From: an uncultured Gammaproteobacteria bacterium
GTDB taxonomy: Bacteria; Pseudomonadota; Gammaproteobacteria; Eutrophobiales; Eutrophobiaceae
Reading direction: 5' to 3'
NCBI GenBank assembly: GCA_943788815.1
Contig: CALSRS010000002.1
Span: 307,062 to 371,061, forward strand
DNA length: 64,000 bases
In this document: in pieces, positions 52,047 to 61,465 of the stretch
Layout of the letters: each line of letters begins with the position of its first letter
How positions within the stretch are numbered: the first letter of the stretch is position 1
Position numbers and translations under genes: made by a program
The notes under the pieces: model-generated
Databases searched by the model: none
What the model was told of the DNA's origin: nothing
Seen by the model: only the letters and a program-made list of their open reading frames with translations

Positions 52047-53960
52047 ATGTCAAAATCCTTCCCAGCAATTTTTTCATTTTTCATAATTATCTACCATTTA
52101 ATTGTGGTTGGTAATATTCCTGCCTGGTTTGGCTTATTTATTCCCAGCCAAATACATTCAGCTATTAGTCTTACTTGTGCTGGATTGATTATATTTTTTA
52201 CAACCCGAATCTATTCAAAAAATCAAGACAAGTCACATATAGAAAGGGACGACGACTCCTGGACGATAAAATCCATACCAATTTACGATTATTTTTTTAT
52301 TGCTGCGTTAATTTCAGGTGCAGGATATGTAATATTATTTAATGATAATCTTGACCTGTATGCCATGTATGGATTTCTTGATTTAAAAGGCATGATATTG
52401 GGGGCACTTCTTGGAATTGCAGTTCTAGAAGCAGTAAGACGAACTGCTGGCATCACATTAGTCCTGGTAATTATATTTTTTATTTTAATTACTATTTTTC
52501 AACGTTATCTGCCAGGTGTTCTCTACGGCGCAGGTGCGACTATGGACAGATTACTTTATGCCGCTTATGCAGGTGAATCTGGATATTTTGGGCAACCATT
52601 ACAAATTGCCACATCAATTATTTTAGTTTATTTGATGTTTGGCGCAGTTATGCAAGTTATTGGCGCAGGACAATGGTCTATCGATATTGCAATGGCAATA
52701 ACAGGAAGAAGCAAGGGCGGTGCAGCTAAAGGGGCTGCTATGGCCAGTGCCATGTTCGGATCTATATCAGGTTCCCCGTCGAGCAATGTTGCCACAACCG
52801 GTGTCTTTACTATCCCTTTAATGAAATCTATTGGTTATAAACCAGCTTTTGCCGGTGCAGTTGAATCGGTTGCTTCAACTGGAGGCCAGATACTTCCTCC
52901 GGTAATGGGTGCAATCGCATTTGTTATGGCAGACTGGATAGGTGTTGATTATGTGGATATTGTCGTAGCAGCAACTCTACCTGCAATTTTATATTACCTT
53001 GTCCTATTTGCATCCGTTCACTTCGAGGCACATAAAGAGGATGTTAGACTTTTAGATGAATCTGAAATACCAAAACTGAAACCATTGCTCCTCAAAGGAG
53101 TACATTACTTTATTCCTATTGCCGCACTGATTTACTTTCTATTTGGCAAATCATACCCACCTGAGATTGCAGGAATTTATGCAACAATTATTGCCATATT
53201 TAGCGGCTTCATATCACGCGACCGATCCTTATGGATGACATGGGACAAGTTTATAAATGCCTGTTACCAGTGTATTGGTCGATGGGTTGGAATCGTTGTA
53301 ATCACAGCCTCGGTTGGATTAATGATAGGGTCGCTTGAATTTTCAGGGGTTGGCATCAAACTCTCCACATTTGCTGTAGAACTGTCTGATGGAAATCTAA
53401 TCTTCGCACTTATCCTGGTAGGTATTGCCAGTCTTTTTATTGGCATGGGACTCGATGCCATTCCTGCTTATCTCACTCTAGCCACCCTGCTTGCCCCGGC
53501 ACTGATTGCCCTTGGGGTATCTGATATCGCGGCGCATCTCTTTGTGGTGTACTGGGGTTTGGCTTCATTCTTTACCCCTCCAATGTGCATAGCCGTCTAT
53601 GTTGCATTGACTATCAGTGGTGCAAAATTATGGGAAACAGGTTGGGAAGCTGTAAAACTTGGAATCGCAGCATTCATCATCCCGTTTGCCTTTGTATTAG
53701 ATGAACGGCTTTTAATGCGAGGAGATTTCTTTAACATAGCTATTACCTTTGTAACTGTAGCAATTGGAGCTATTACACTTGCTGCTTCAATCAGAGGTTA
53801 TGCCTTATCTCGGCTTGGCATATTGTCCAGACTCTTCCTGGGACTTTCTGCATTTCTGTTAATTACACCTGGAGAATCATGGATTGGTCTGGGAATACTG
53901 ATCGTGGTTATTATTTCTAATAAGTTACTCTCAAAAAAAGAACAACAAAACCCTGCATGA
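52047..53960 (+). CDS. TRAP transporter fused permease (TAXI type)
   Basis: Inner-membrane permease of 637 residues, with the same fused DctQ-DctM plan as the protein at 24445: LGALLGIAVLEAVRRTAGITLVLVII, MASAMFGSISGSPSSNVATTGVFTIPLMKSIGY, SVASTGGQILPPVMGAIAFVM and FIGMGLDAIPAYLTLATLL. The nearby TAXI binding protein at 48711 is its likely partner. No ribosome binding site is visible before ATG 52047; the 14-bp hairpin lies just upstream, so translation may be controlled there. Confidence 0.93.
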   Translation: MSKSFPAIFSFFIIIYHLIVVGNIPAWFGLFIPSQIHSAISLTCAGLIIFFTTRIYSKNQDKSHIERDDDSWTIKSIPIYDYFFIAALISGAGYVILFNDNLDLYAMYGFLDLKGMILGALLGIAVLEAVRRTAGITLVLVIIFFILITIFQRYLPGVLYGAGATMDRLLYAAYAGESGYFGQPLQIATSIILVYLMFGAVMQVIGAGQWSIDIAMAITGRSKGGAAKGAAMASAMFGSISGSPSSNVATTGVFTIPLMKSIGYKPAFAGAVESVASTGGQILPPVMGAIAFVMADWIGVDYVDIVVAATLPAILYYLVLFASVHFEAHKEDVRLLDESEIPKLKPLLLKGVHYFIPIAALIYFLFGKSYPPEIAGIYATIIAIFSGFISRDRSLWMTWDKFINACYQCIGRWVGIVVITASVGLMIGSLEFSGVGIKLSTFAVELSDGNLIFALILVGIASLFIGMGLDAIPAYLTLATLLAPALIALGVSDIAAHLFVVYWGLASFFTPPMCIAVYVALTISGAKLWETGWEAVKLGIAAFIIPFAFVLDERLLMRGDFFNIAITFVTVAIGAITLAASIRGYALSRLGILSRLFLGLSAFLLITPGESWIGLGILIVVIISNKLLSKKEQQNPA

Positions 53961-54052
53961 GAAAATTCTAATATTAGACGAAGCAGATTTTAAGCCATAA
54001 TTTTGGGCATCTACCAACTATTGAGAGGAGATATTTCCAGCTGTACTTTATA

Positions 54053-54096
54053 TATGATCTGCATCATAAGATTCCCAGCTATAAATGATTTAGAAT
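54053..54096 (+). promoter_or_regulatory. FNR-like palindrome with -10 box upstream of the Rieske oxygenase gene
   Basis: TATGAT-CTGC-ATCATA (54053-54068) contains the core TGAT-N4-ATCA of CRP/FNR-family sites, missing only the outer TT/AA of the FNR consensus. TAGAAT at 54091-54096 starts 30.5 bases from the palindrome centre, the same geometry as at the antiporter promoter. The regulator could be an FNR/Anr/Dnr-type protein. The ATG is at 54179. Confidence 0.55.
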
Positions 54097-54178
54097 AAAT
54101 CTGTTTTCTTTTCGCAAAGAATTTAAATATAAATCATAATAGCCAAAGTAAAATAGTAACAAACGGGAGATAAAAGAA

Positions 54179-55462
54179 ATGAATAAGTTACAGCAAATTG
54201 ATCTCATTACACACACGGGACCGGGAACACCTATGGGTTCACTTATGAGACGTTACTGGATTCCATTTCTTTTATCTGACGAATTACCCGAACCTGATTG
54301 CGCCCCTGTACGTGTCTCTTTATTATCAGAAAAATTGATTGCATTTCGTGATACCGAAAACAGACTGGGATTGATTGATGAATTTTGTGCTCATCGCGGT
54401 GCATCTCTTTGGTTCGGACGAAATGAAGAGTCCGGTATTCGTTGTCCTTATCACGGCTGGAAGTACGATACTAACGGGGAATGCATTGAACTTCCCTCAG
54501 AACCTCCAGGCAGTGAACTTTGCAAACAGATGAAACTGAAGTCTTACCCCTGTTTCGAAAAAGGAGGTGTCGTTTGGGCCTACATGGGACCACCTGAGTT
54601 TGAACCAGAAAAACCGGATTTCGAATGGATGTCATTACCTCCCGAAAACCGATTTATCGCCAAGCGATGGCAGGAATGCAATTATTTGCAGACGATGGAA
54701 GGGGGAATTGACTCAAGTCATGTCTCTTTTCTGCATTCTGGTGAACTAGATACCGACCCATTACATAAAAATACAGAAGGTGCACAGTATCAGCGAGATA
54801 CGTCTCCAAAATTTGAGGTAATTGAGTCTCCTGGGGGATTATTAATCGGTGCCAGACGTAATGCCAAGGAAGGACATTATTACTGGCGAGTTTCACAGTG
54901 GATTATGCCCTGGTGGACTATGATCCCTCCATATGGCAATAACGCTCTGAATGGTCATGCCTTTGTCCCCATGGATGATGAAAATTGCATTACCTGGTCT
55001 CTAACTTATCATGCAGGCAGACCATTATCTGAAGATGAATTGGCTACCATGCAAAAAGGGGGAGGTATGCATGTTGAATTGCTCCCGGGGACATTTCGCC
55101 CGGTAATGAATAAGGACAATGATTATATGATGGACCGTGAAGCGCAAAAGTCAGGCCGTACCTACAGTGGCGTGATGGGTATAGCCATGCAGGATGCCTC
55201 ATTACAGGAGAGTATGGGACCTATCCAGGATCGAACAACAGAACACCTAGTTTCAACCGACGCGGCCATCATGATGGCAAGACGCCGATTATTTCAGGCT
55301 GCTGACGCTTTAGAAAAAAATGGCACTGAACCTGCTGGCATTGCCCCGGAAACACACCGTGTAAGGTCTGCGTCATTTACTCTGCCCGTGGACAAGGCTT
55401 TTAATGATGAGATGGCCGACGCATTCAAAGTAAAGATAGGAGAAGGTCATACCTCAATATAA
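54179..55462 (+). CDS. Rieske-type aromatic ring-hydroxylating oxygenase, large subunit
   Basis: Cytosolic oxygenase of 427 residues, phthalate-dioxygenase-like. The Rieske 2Fe-2S site is CAHRGA (about residue 70) and CPYHGW (about 89). The mononuclear iron site is in GGIDSSHVSFLHSG (about 178), with the bridging aspartate and two histidines. It fits the one-component-hydroxylase class that uses a separate reductase; no reductase gene is in the window. CGGGAG precedes the ATG by about ten bases. It would add oxygen to an aromatic ring or demethylate, substrate unknown. Confidence 0.92.
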   Translation: MNKLQQIDLITHTGPGTPMGSLMRRYWIPFLLSDELPEPDCAPVRVSLLSEKLIAFRDTENRLGLIDEFCAHRGASLWFGRNEESGIRCPYHGWKYDTNGECIELPSEPPGSELCKQMKLKSYPCFEKGGVVWAYMGPPEFEPEKPDFEWMSLPPENRFIAKRWQECNYLQTMEGGIDSSHVSFLHSGELDTDPLHKNTEGAQYQRDTSPKFEVIESPGGLLIGARRNAKEGHYYWRVSQWIMPWWTMIPPYGNNALNGHAFVPMDDENCITWSLTYHAGRPLSEDELATMQKGGGMHVELLPGTFRPVMNKDNDYMMDREAQKSGRTYSGVMGIAMQDASLQESMGPIQDRTTEHLVSTDAAIMMARRRLFQAADALEKNGTEPAGIAPETHRVRSASFTLPVDKAFNDEMADAFKVKIGEGHTSI

Positions 55463-55670
55463 TTAGATTTTTTGCAAGCGAATGTGAAAGTAATTTCCCA
55501 GAAAAATAAACAAGTTTTTTTACTCTAGAGTCAGCGTCATCAAAAATATTTTCATAACTTCTGGTGACGGTTATCAGAACGTGTACATGTAAATAGATTG
55601 GTTTATATGAATATCAACAATATGCTGATATTCTTTATCTTTTCCTGACGTAATATAAAGGTTCTTGTTC

Positions 55671-56780
55671 ATGTTAAAAGCAGCAGTTTCATATGATTTT
55701 GGTGACACAAAAGTTCGCGAGTTTGATATGCCTAAAGTACCTGCTGATGCGGGTCTACTGAAAGTTGAGAAAAGTGGCATATGCGGCAGTGACTGGCCTT
55801 ACTATAAAAAATATCCTAAAAGTAAAGGTCCATTAATTCTGGGGCATGAAGCGGTGGGTTATATCGACCGCTTAGGAAAAGATGCTGCCAGGCGTTTTGG
55901 ATTTAAGGAAGGCGACCGTGTAGCACTGGAGGAATATCTTCCTTGCGGCCACTGTAAGTATTGTCGTAGTGCTGATTTCAGGTTGTGTAGTGAAACAGAC
56001 ACCTTGAATAAAGATGGGACTGTGCGTTATGGCTCAACTCCGATTTCTATTGAACCTGCACTTTGGGGAGGATACAGTCAATATCAATATCTTCATCCCA
56101 ATGCGGTATTGCACAAGGTCCCTGAACATGTCCCAGACAAACTGGCAACACTGGCATTACCGCTGGGGAATGGTATTGAGTGGGCATATTTACAAGGTGA
56201 ATTAAGTATAGGCGAAACTGTAGTAATCCAGGGGCCGGGACAACAAGGACTGGCATGTGTTATTGCTGCAAAAGAAGCAGGTGCCGGGTGTATTATTATC
56301 AGTGGCTTATCAACACCTGCAGATAAACGTAGACTTGCTCTCGCCAAAAAATTTGGTGCGGACCATATTATTGAAGCTGATCAGGTTGATATTGTTGAAG
56401 AGGTCACAAAAATAACCAATGGTGAAATGGCCGATCTCGTTATTGATTGTGCTTCGGGTGGCCCTGAAACAATAGTTTCAGCAATTCATCTGGCACGAAT
56501 TCAGGGAAGAATCGTATTTGGTGGACGAAAATTCCAGCCCATCCCAGGATTTGAAAGCGACCTTTTGATCACCCGATTTTTAACCGTCAAGGGAATGCGT
56601 GGTCACAGCTTTAAGTCTGTAGAGATGGCCATACATATCATTGCTTCTGGCAAATACCCACTCAATGAAATGTGTACACATGTCTTTAGCCTGGATGATG
56701 TTGATAAAGCCTTGCATACGGTTGGCGGCGAAGGATTGCCCGAAGCAATCCATTGCGCAATCGACCCATGGCAGGAATAA
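55671..56780 (+). CDS. Zinc-dependent alcohol dehydrogenase (MDR family)
   Basis: Cytosolic medium-chain dehydrogenase of 369 residues. The catalytic zinc motifs are GICGSDWPYYKKYP and GHEAVGYIDRLG, the structural zinc cysteines are in CGHCKYCRSADFRLC, and the NAD(P) fold is VIQGPGQQGLACVIAAKEAGA. It oxidises an alcohol; relatives act on threonine, sorbitol or aromatic alcohols. The track's TTG at 55665 is not needed because ATG 55671 is in frame ten bases after AAAGG. It overlaps the next gene by 13 bases. Confidence 0.92.
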   Translation: MLKAAVSYDFGDTKVREFDMPKVPADAGLLKVEKSGICGSDWPYYKKYPKSKGPLILGHEAVGYIDRLGKDAARRFGFKEGDRVALEEYLPCGHCKYCRSADFRLCSETDTLNKDGTVRYGSTPISIEPALWGGYSQYQYLHPNAVLHKVPEHVPDKLATLALPLGNGIEWAYLQGELSIGETVVIQGPGQQGLACVIAAKEAGAGCIIISGLSTPADKRRLALAKKFGADHIIEADQVDIVEEVTKITNGEMADLVIDCASGGPETIVSAIHLARIQGRIVFGGRKFQPIPGFESDLLITRFLTVKGMRGHSFKSVEMAIHIIASGKYPLNEMCTHVFSLDDVDKALHTVGGEGLPEAIHCAIDPWQE

Positions 56781-57205
56781 ATTCATCTTGTCCTGATATT
56801 ATCAATACCAGTCTTATTGTGAAGACTGGACGTAGGACACTCCTTTTTGGAACAACTCCCGGTGGCAGAAATATTGTTTCGACAGTAAAGAAAAAAGAAG
56901 TCATCATTGTTAATACGAAAACAGAATTGAATGAAACAATCTCGACTTCTAATAGCGAGAACAACAACGGTATTAACTCAATAATCATCGTCGCATGTCC
57001 AGGCGATAAGGTCTCAGAAGCCAAAGATATCTATACCATAGCGACTAATATAAAGGTACTGATTACAACTATAATCATCCATGACTCATGCTGTATGCCA
57101 ATAAATAATTTTAGTTCACTTCCGGATTTACGGGCATCATCAGATATGCTAATTATTACTTCAGACAAGTACTATCTGGAATACATGCTGGATTGTTTGA
57201 GCTAA
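56768..57205 (+). CDS. Unrecognised protein overlapping the alcohol dehydrogenase gene
   Basis: A protein of about 145 residues with no family I recognise. It starts at ATG 56768 (or the upstream TTG 56753), inside the end of the dehydrogenase gene, a sign of translational coupling. Visible features are TSLIVKTGRRTLLFGTTPGG near the start, EVIIVNTKTELNE, NSIIIVACPGDKVSEAKDIYTIA and two C-terminal cysteines in HDSCC. Alternating hydrophobic strands and helices suggest a Rossmann-like alpha/beta fold. Its tight linkage to the Rieske and dehydrogenase genes suggests a role in the same pathway. Confidence 0.6.
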   Translation: MAGINSSCPDIINTSLIVKTGRRTLLFGTTPGGRNIVSTVKKKEVIIVNTKTELNETISTSNSENNNGINSIIIVACPGDKVSEAKDIYTIATNIKVLITTIIIHDSCCMPINNFSSLPDLRASSDMLIITSDKYYLEYMLDCLS

Positions 57206-57218
57206 TTAATTCAGTTAG

Positions 57219-58244
57219 TCAATCACCTGTTTTTGATAGATGATTTTCCATACCAAATAGGTCAACAGCATTCCGCCACATTACCGCTTCAATATCATCC
57301 TGACTCAACCAGTCAAAGTTTTTAATTACCGGCGCAAGATTATCCATGCTCCGAGTTGTCCCTTGCTCAATTATCGAGCCAAGTCCTGGCCATTCTGTAC
57401 CAAATAAACAGTTTTTTGGTCCGACAACCTTTATCAAATATTCAACTGCTATTGGATCATGTAACACTGTGTCGAAATAAATCCGCTTGAGGCGCTCGCG
57501 AAATTCTCTATTTTTCAGTTTTCGTTCACTGGCAACATAACGACCAATCTGAAACGGGATAGAACCTCCTCCATGAGAGGCAACTACTTTCAAGTCAGGA
57601 AATATATCGAGGATTTCTGAACAAAGGAATGCCAGGACAGCAATAGATTCTTCATGAATGTAATAATGATTATAGTATTCGCGTGATGAAGGTGCACCTG
57701 CTCCATGTATTAGACAGGGTATATCCAGATCACATAATGCTGAATACAGAGGATGCCAGTATGGGTCCCATAGAGGTGGGGCATGTAATCCTGAATTTTC
57801 ATATGGATCCGGATTCAGAATACAGGCCCGAAATCCCAGTTCATTCACGCATCTGATTAACTCAATGACTGCCTCATCCAATGGTTCACCTGCCATTTGC
57901 GGTAATGATGCTATGCCTATGAACTTATCAGGCCATAATCGCATATATCGATGGACTAGATCATTGCTCGCTTGTGTATACCATTTAATGATTTCAGTCG
58001 GCTTTTGACTATGCATCATCTGGTTAGGTCGAGGTGATAGTAATTGAATTTTTATGCCAGCATCTTTAATGCCTTGAAGGTGACTTACAGGTGCGATAGA
58101 AATTTCATTCATTGCCTTTTCAATTGCATTATCCGTTATCTCTGGATTCCCCTTTCCTTCTGTACCTGCGGTTTTAATTAACCATTCACGATAGATTTTC
58201 AATTCAGGAGGTGGCGTGATATGTGCGTGGCAATCAATAATCAT
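57219..58244 (-). CDS. Amidohydrolase_2 family metal enzyme (ACMSD-like)
   Basis: Cytosolic TIM-barrel metalloenzyme of 341 residues. The metal motif MIIDCHAHITPPPE is at the N-terminus, with ILNPDPYENSGLHAPPLWDPYWHPLYSALCDLDIPCLIHGAGA in the centre and VVASHGGGSIPFQIGRY and NCLFGTEWPGLG towards the end. This is the amidohydrolase_2 family, which includes decarboxylases of aromatic acids such as alpha-amino-beta-carboxymuconate-semialdehyde decarboxylase. Decarboxylation of a ring or ring-fission product fits the Rieske and dehydrogenase neighbours. It faces the genes before it and diverges from the exported hydrolase at 58458. Confidence 0.9.
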   Translation of the reverse strand: MIIDCHAHITPPPELKIYREWLIKTAGTEGKGNPEITDNAIEKAMNEISIAPVSHLQGIKDAGIKIQLLSPRPNQMMHSQKPTEIIKWYTQASNDLVHRYMRLWPDKFIGIASLPQMAGEPLDEAVIELIRCVNELGFRACILNPDPYENSGLHAPPLWDPYWHPLYSALCDLDIPCLIHGAGAPSSREYYNHYYIHEESIAVLAFLCSEILDIFPDLKVVASHGGGSIPFQIGRYVASERKLKNREFRERLKRIYFDTVLHDPIAVEYLIKVVGPKNCLFGTEWPGLGSIIEQGTTRSMDNLAPVIKNFDWLSQDDIEAVMWRNAVDLFGMENHLSKTGD

Positions 58245-58457
58245 AAATGCGTAAACCCTTAGTGTGTGTCAACGTATAATTATCAGTATATCTGCGCAGA
58301 AAAATATTTTTAATTTCAATACAATTCTACTGAGATAACTTTTTAGTGGAAGAACAAAATATCATTTAATTTTCATGTTTTCTAATTGCTAAATTATTAA
58401 TAATTAACTAAGCTTAATTCATCACATCTGTCTGAATCATCACTCTGGGGGTCATAC

Positions 58458-59873
58458 ATGACGACTTATTTAAAAGGGATCATATTATTTCTATTTATAG
58501 GCCTATTGTCGGTCAATTTGGCCGCACAGGAGTGGGAAATACCAACAGAAATTTCTCTTGAGAAAGTTATTTCTGATTCAGAAGAAATTCTAGGAATGCC
58601 TGATATTCCGATCAAGTCCCGTGAGGAAATATTTGGTATCCGCGCTGTGGGTATGGATTGGGATGTGGGTGGTGAAGTATTTGAACCTAGAAACGCAAAA
58701 AATATACCACTTGGAGCAGATGGAAAGAAAGTAGGGATATTTTTAATCCATGGTGGATCAGGTGACCACCGATCAAAACGATCAGTGGCAACCCTACTGG
58801 CTTCAAAGTTTGGTTTCAAAGTAGTGACATTTTCTTATCCTGGCAGGATAAATCTACATTCACCTGACAGAAATTGGCCGGGAGATACGATTAATCCTGA
58901 TGGCAGCGTCAGAACCCCAGTGTGGTCAACTGAGAGCATAATTACACCTGAACAATATGAAATTAAAATAGATGATTCCCTGGGAGAAAAGTATGGGAAG
59001 CTTACCCTTGCCTGCGCAAAAGAAGGCACTGAAATGTACAACCGAATGGCTGGATGGGAAGTTGCTTTTGAGATGGCTGGTAAGGAAATCTTAAACAGAA
59101 ATTTGCCCGCAGAAGACTATTCAATTTATATTCATGGTCATTCTACAGGGGGACCATTTTCATTCATGCTAACACAACGGGTTGAGAATATTGTTGGGGT
59201 TATAGGTATGGATAACTCTCCATTTGGTTATATCTTCCGTGTTCAAACTCGTGCCTCGGGCAACCCCACTGGGAAACAATATGGTGATTTGCCATTTAAT
59301 TGCCTGCACGTTCGAACCTGGCGTGATTCTGCCCGTTATGTTGGACCTGAAGCATTAATGATTGAAGGGCCTGGTGCCCTTATGTACCTGCCAAACCTGA
59401 TGGACAGGGTTTTTGATAGATGGGAAAGAGGCAAGACTCAACCTAACTTTAAGGCAGAAGGTCCTATCCATTTCGGTAGTGTACATCAACTTGCAAATGC
59501 CGCCCGCGCTACGGCTAAAAGATTAAAACTGGATCGTAATGACACAGAGGAACTAATTGACCAATATATAAATTATTCAAGAGAACTACGAGGAATTGAT
59601 GTGAAACCTGTCCCTCCTGTTATTTTTGGTATAGCCCAGGCAAGTGCTGATCATACAGTGGAAAAGTATCAATCAGTCACCTTGCCTATGTTTGCGTCAA
59701 TGGATCCACCTCCCAAAGTTAATATTGTGCAATTTATGGCGGGGATCCATGGCTATACTTCACCTGGGCCTGATTTACCTATGGGGCCATTTCCTTCTGT
59801 AGCAAAGTTGTGGCGAGATGCAATCTTTGGTGGATACTTCTTAAATAAAGAACAGGGGCTTAGCGAGAATTAA
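58458..59873 (+). CDS. Exported alpha/beta hydrolase-like protein
   Basis: Exported protein of 471 residues with a signal peptide (IILFLFIGLLSVNLAAQE). The fold shows IFLIHGGSGDHRSKRSVATLLASKFGFKVVTFSYPG and the nucleophile elbow IYIHGHSTGGPFSFML (Ser near residue 228). It is different in sequence from the hydrolase at 44395 but has the same export and motif pattern. The last four bases of the ORF overlap the convergent ankyrin gene. Substrate unknown. Confidence 0.85.
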   Translation: MTTYLKGIILFLFIGLLSVNLAAQEWEIPTEISLEKVISDSEEILGMPDIPIKSREEIFGIRAVGMDWDVGGEVFEPRNAKNIPLGADGKKVGIFLIHGGSGDHRSKRSVATLLASKFGFKVVTFSYPGRINLHSPDRNWPGDTINPDGSVRTPVWSTESIITPEQYEIKIDDSLGEKYGKLTLACAKEGTEMYNRMAGWEVAFEMAGKEILNRNLPAEDYSIYIHGHSTGGPFSFMLTQRVENIVGVIGMDNSPFGYIFRVQTRASGNPTGKQYGDLPFNCLHVRTWRDSARYVGPEALMIEGPGALMYLPNLMDRVFDRWERGKTQPNFKAEGPIHFGSVHQLANAARATAKRLKLDRNDTEELIDQYINYSRELRGIDVKPVPPVIFGIAQASADHTVEKYQSVTLPMFASMDPPPKVNIVQFMAGIHGYTSPGPDLPMGPFPSVAKLWRDAIFGGYFLNKEQGLSEN

Positions 59874-61447
59874 TTTTCGTCTGCACCAAGTGATATCAAC
59901 AGGTCTACAGAAGACTGATGGAGCGATGCACGACGAAAACGCTTGTCCGCACCGGTAATCTTATATGGTTTACCCATGGCTATGCTCAGTGCGGTCTGGC
60001 CATAGCGGTCTTTGGCTTGTAAATCTGCACCCTTTTCAACGAGAAATTTAATGACACTATCAGCGCCATGATAGGCCGCAGCAGCCAGTGCTGTCCGACC
60101 ATCCTCGTTACTGGCATTGACATCTATACCTTGTTCCCATGTCATTCTCACGGCGGTCAATGCTGATCGTTGCTCATCTGCAGTTAAATCTTCCTGTCTC
60201 CCCATTCCGGCTGCAACCATCATTGACGTTGTCCCTTCGTTTGAAGATAAGCTGGGATCGGCACCATGATCCAATAATAATTGCATCAAATTTACATCCA
60301 GCGATGCAGACGCGAGTAAAAATGGTGTTATCCCGGGCTGGCGGATCTCCGGCATAGAGTTACCAGTGGTCCTGGCAAAGGCAGGATAGTTAAAGGGTGG
60401 AATACCCTGCCCCACCGTGGCATTGGGATCCGCACCATGAGTCAGCAATGATGCAACAACCTCTGGCATATTAGGTCTCAACCATATCTCATCCGATGGG
60501 ATTCGTGCCCTAGACATACTGATGGAGACGATTCCATCAAACAAGGCATAATGTAAAGGTGTAAACCCCCATCGGTCTTGTACATTAGGATTGCTGCCCT
60601 GTTCCAATAAATACAATGCCGTGTCATTATTTGAATTTAACACCGCAACCAGTAATGCATTCCCATATTCATCCGATTCAATATTGATATCAGCACCCGC
60701 CCCAACTAGCAATCGAGTCATTTCCGTATCGCCCTTGCGTGCCGCAAACATTAATGCGGTAAATCCTCCTCGGGAACTGGTGTACTCTGGATGCACATCA
60801 TCATTTCCAATTTCATCAGGCCTGGTGGGATCACGGTAATTAATACCATAAGTAATGAATTCTCTTTCGGTAAATCCATCGGGTTTACGGGTAACAAGAT
60901 CAGGATTGGCTCCATACTCCGTCAGGGCACGGACTACATCATGTTGCTGTCGGGACGCAGCCCACATCAAGGCGGTTTGTCCACGTTGCTCATCCCTGGC
61001 ATTAGGATCAGCACCCTGGAGTAGCAGTTCGTTGACTGCTACAACATTACCGCTTCTGGCACAAAACATTAATGGTGTAATACCCATCCATTGACGCTGA
61101 TTCGGATCTGCCCTGGCCTCTAGCAGTCTGGACACCATTTCAGCACTGCCATTATTACAAGCCAACATTAATGGAGTGACACCATAGTCATTGGCCATAT
61201 CTGGCGTGGCGCCGGCCCTGATTAATTTTTCTGCCGTAATCAGGTCATTCCAGTAAGCAGCCCAGGCAAGTGCTGTAGCACCATCGGGATGAACCTGATT
61301 CACGTCCACGTTCTCATTTAATAGTTTGTTGATTTTTAATGAATCTTTGTTTTTTACTGCATCAACAAGGCCTTGATCAGCCTGGACATGATTGATATTC
61401 CATAACCATATAAGCAGAAATAATAGGTAAACATATTTCAGATTCAT
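59870..61447 (-). CDS. Exported ankyrin-repeat protein
   Basis: A 525-residue protein with a signal peptide (LLFLLIWLWNINHVQAD) and about ten ankyrin repeats, for example DGATALAWAAYWNDLITAEKLIRAGATPD, YGVTPLMLACNNGSAEMVSRLLEARADPN and GQTALMWAASRQQHDVVRALTEYGANPD. Ankyrin repeats bind proteins. It follows the DUF1552 gene on the minus strand by 18 bases. In other genomes I recall exported ankyrin proteins accompanying DUF1552 and DUF1592 genes, but the joint function is unknown. Confidence 0.92.
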   Translation of the reverse strand: MNLKYVYLLFLLIWLWNINHVQADQGLVDAVKNKDSLKINKLLNENVDVNQVHPDGATALAWAAYWNDLITAEKLIRAGATPDMANDYGVTPLMLACNNGSAEMVSRLLEARADPNQRQWMGITPLMFCARSGNVVAVNELLLQGADPNARDEQRGQTALMWAASRQQHDVVRALTEYGANPDLVTRKPDGFTEREFITYGINYRDPTRPDEIGNDDVHPEYTSSRGGFTALMFAARKGDTEMTRLLVGAGADINIESDEYGNALLVAVLNSNNDTALYLLEQGSNPNVQDRWGFTPLHYALFDGIVSISMSRARIPSDEIWLRPNMPEVVASLLTHGADPNATVGQGIPPFNYPAFARTTGNSMPEIRQPGITPFLLASASLDVNLMQLLLDHGADPSLSSNEGTTSMMVAAGMGRQEDLTADEQRSALTAVRMTWEQGIDVNASNEDGRTALAAAAYHGADSVIKFLVEKGADLQAKDRYGQTALSIAMGKPYKITGADKRFRRASLHQSSVDLLISLGADEN

Positions 61448-61465
61448 ATCAAATGTATCCTGTTA

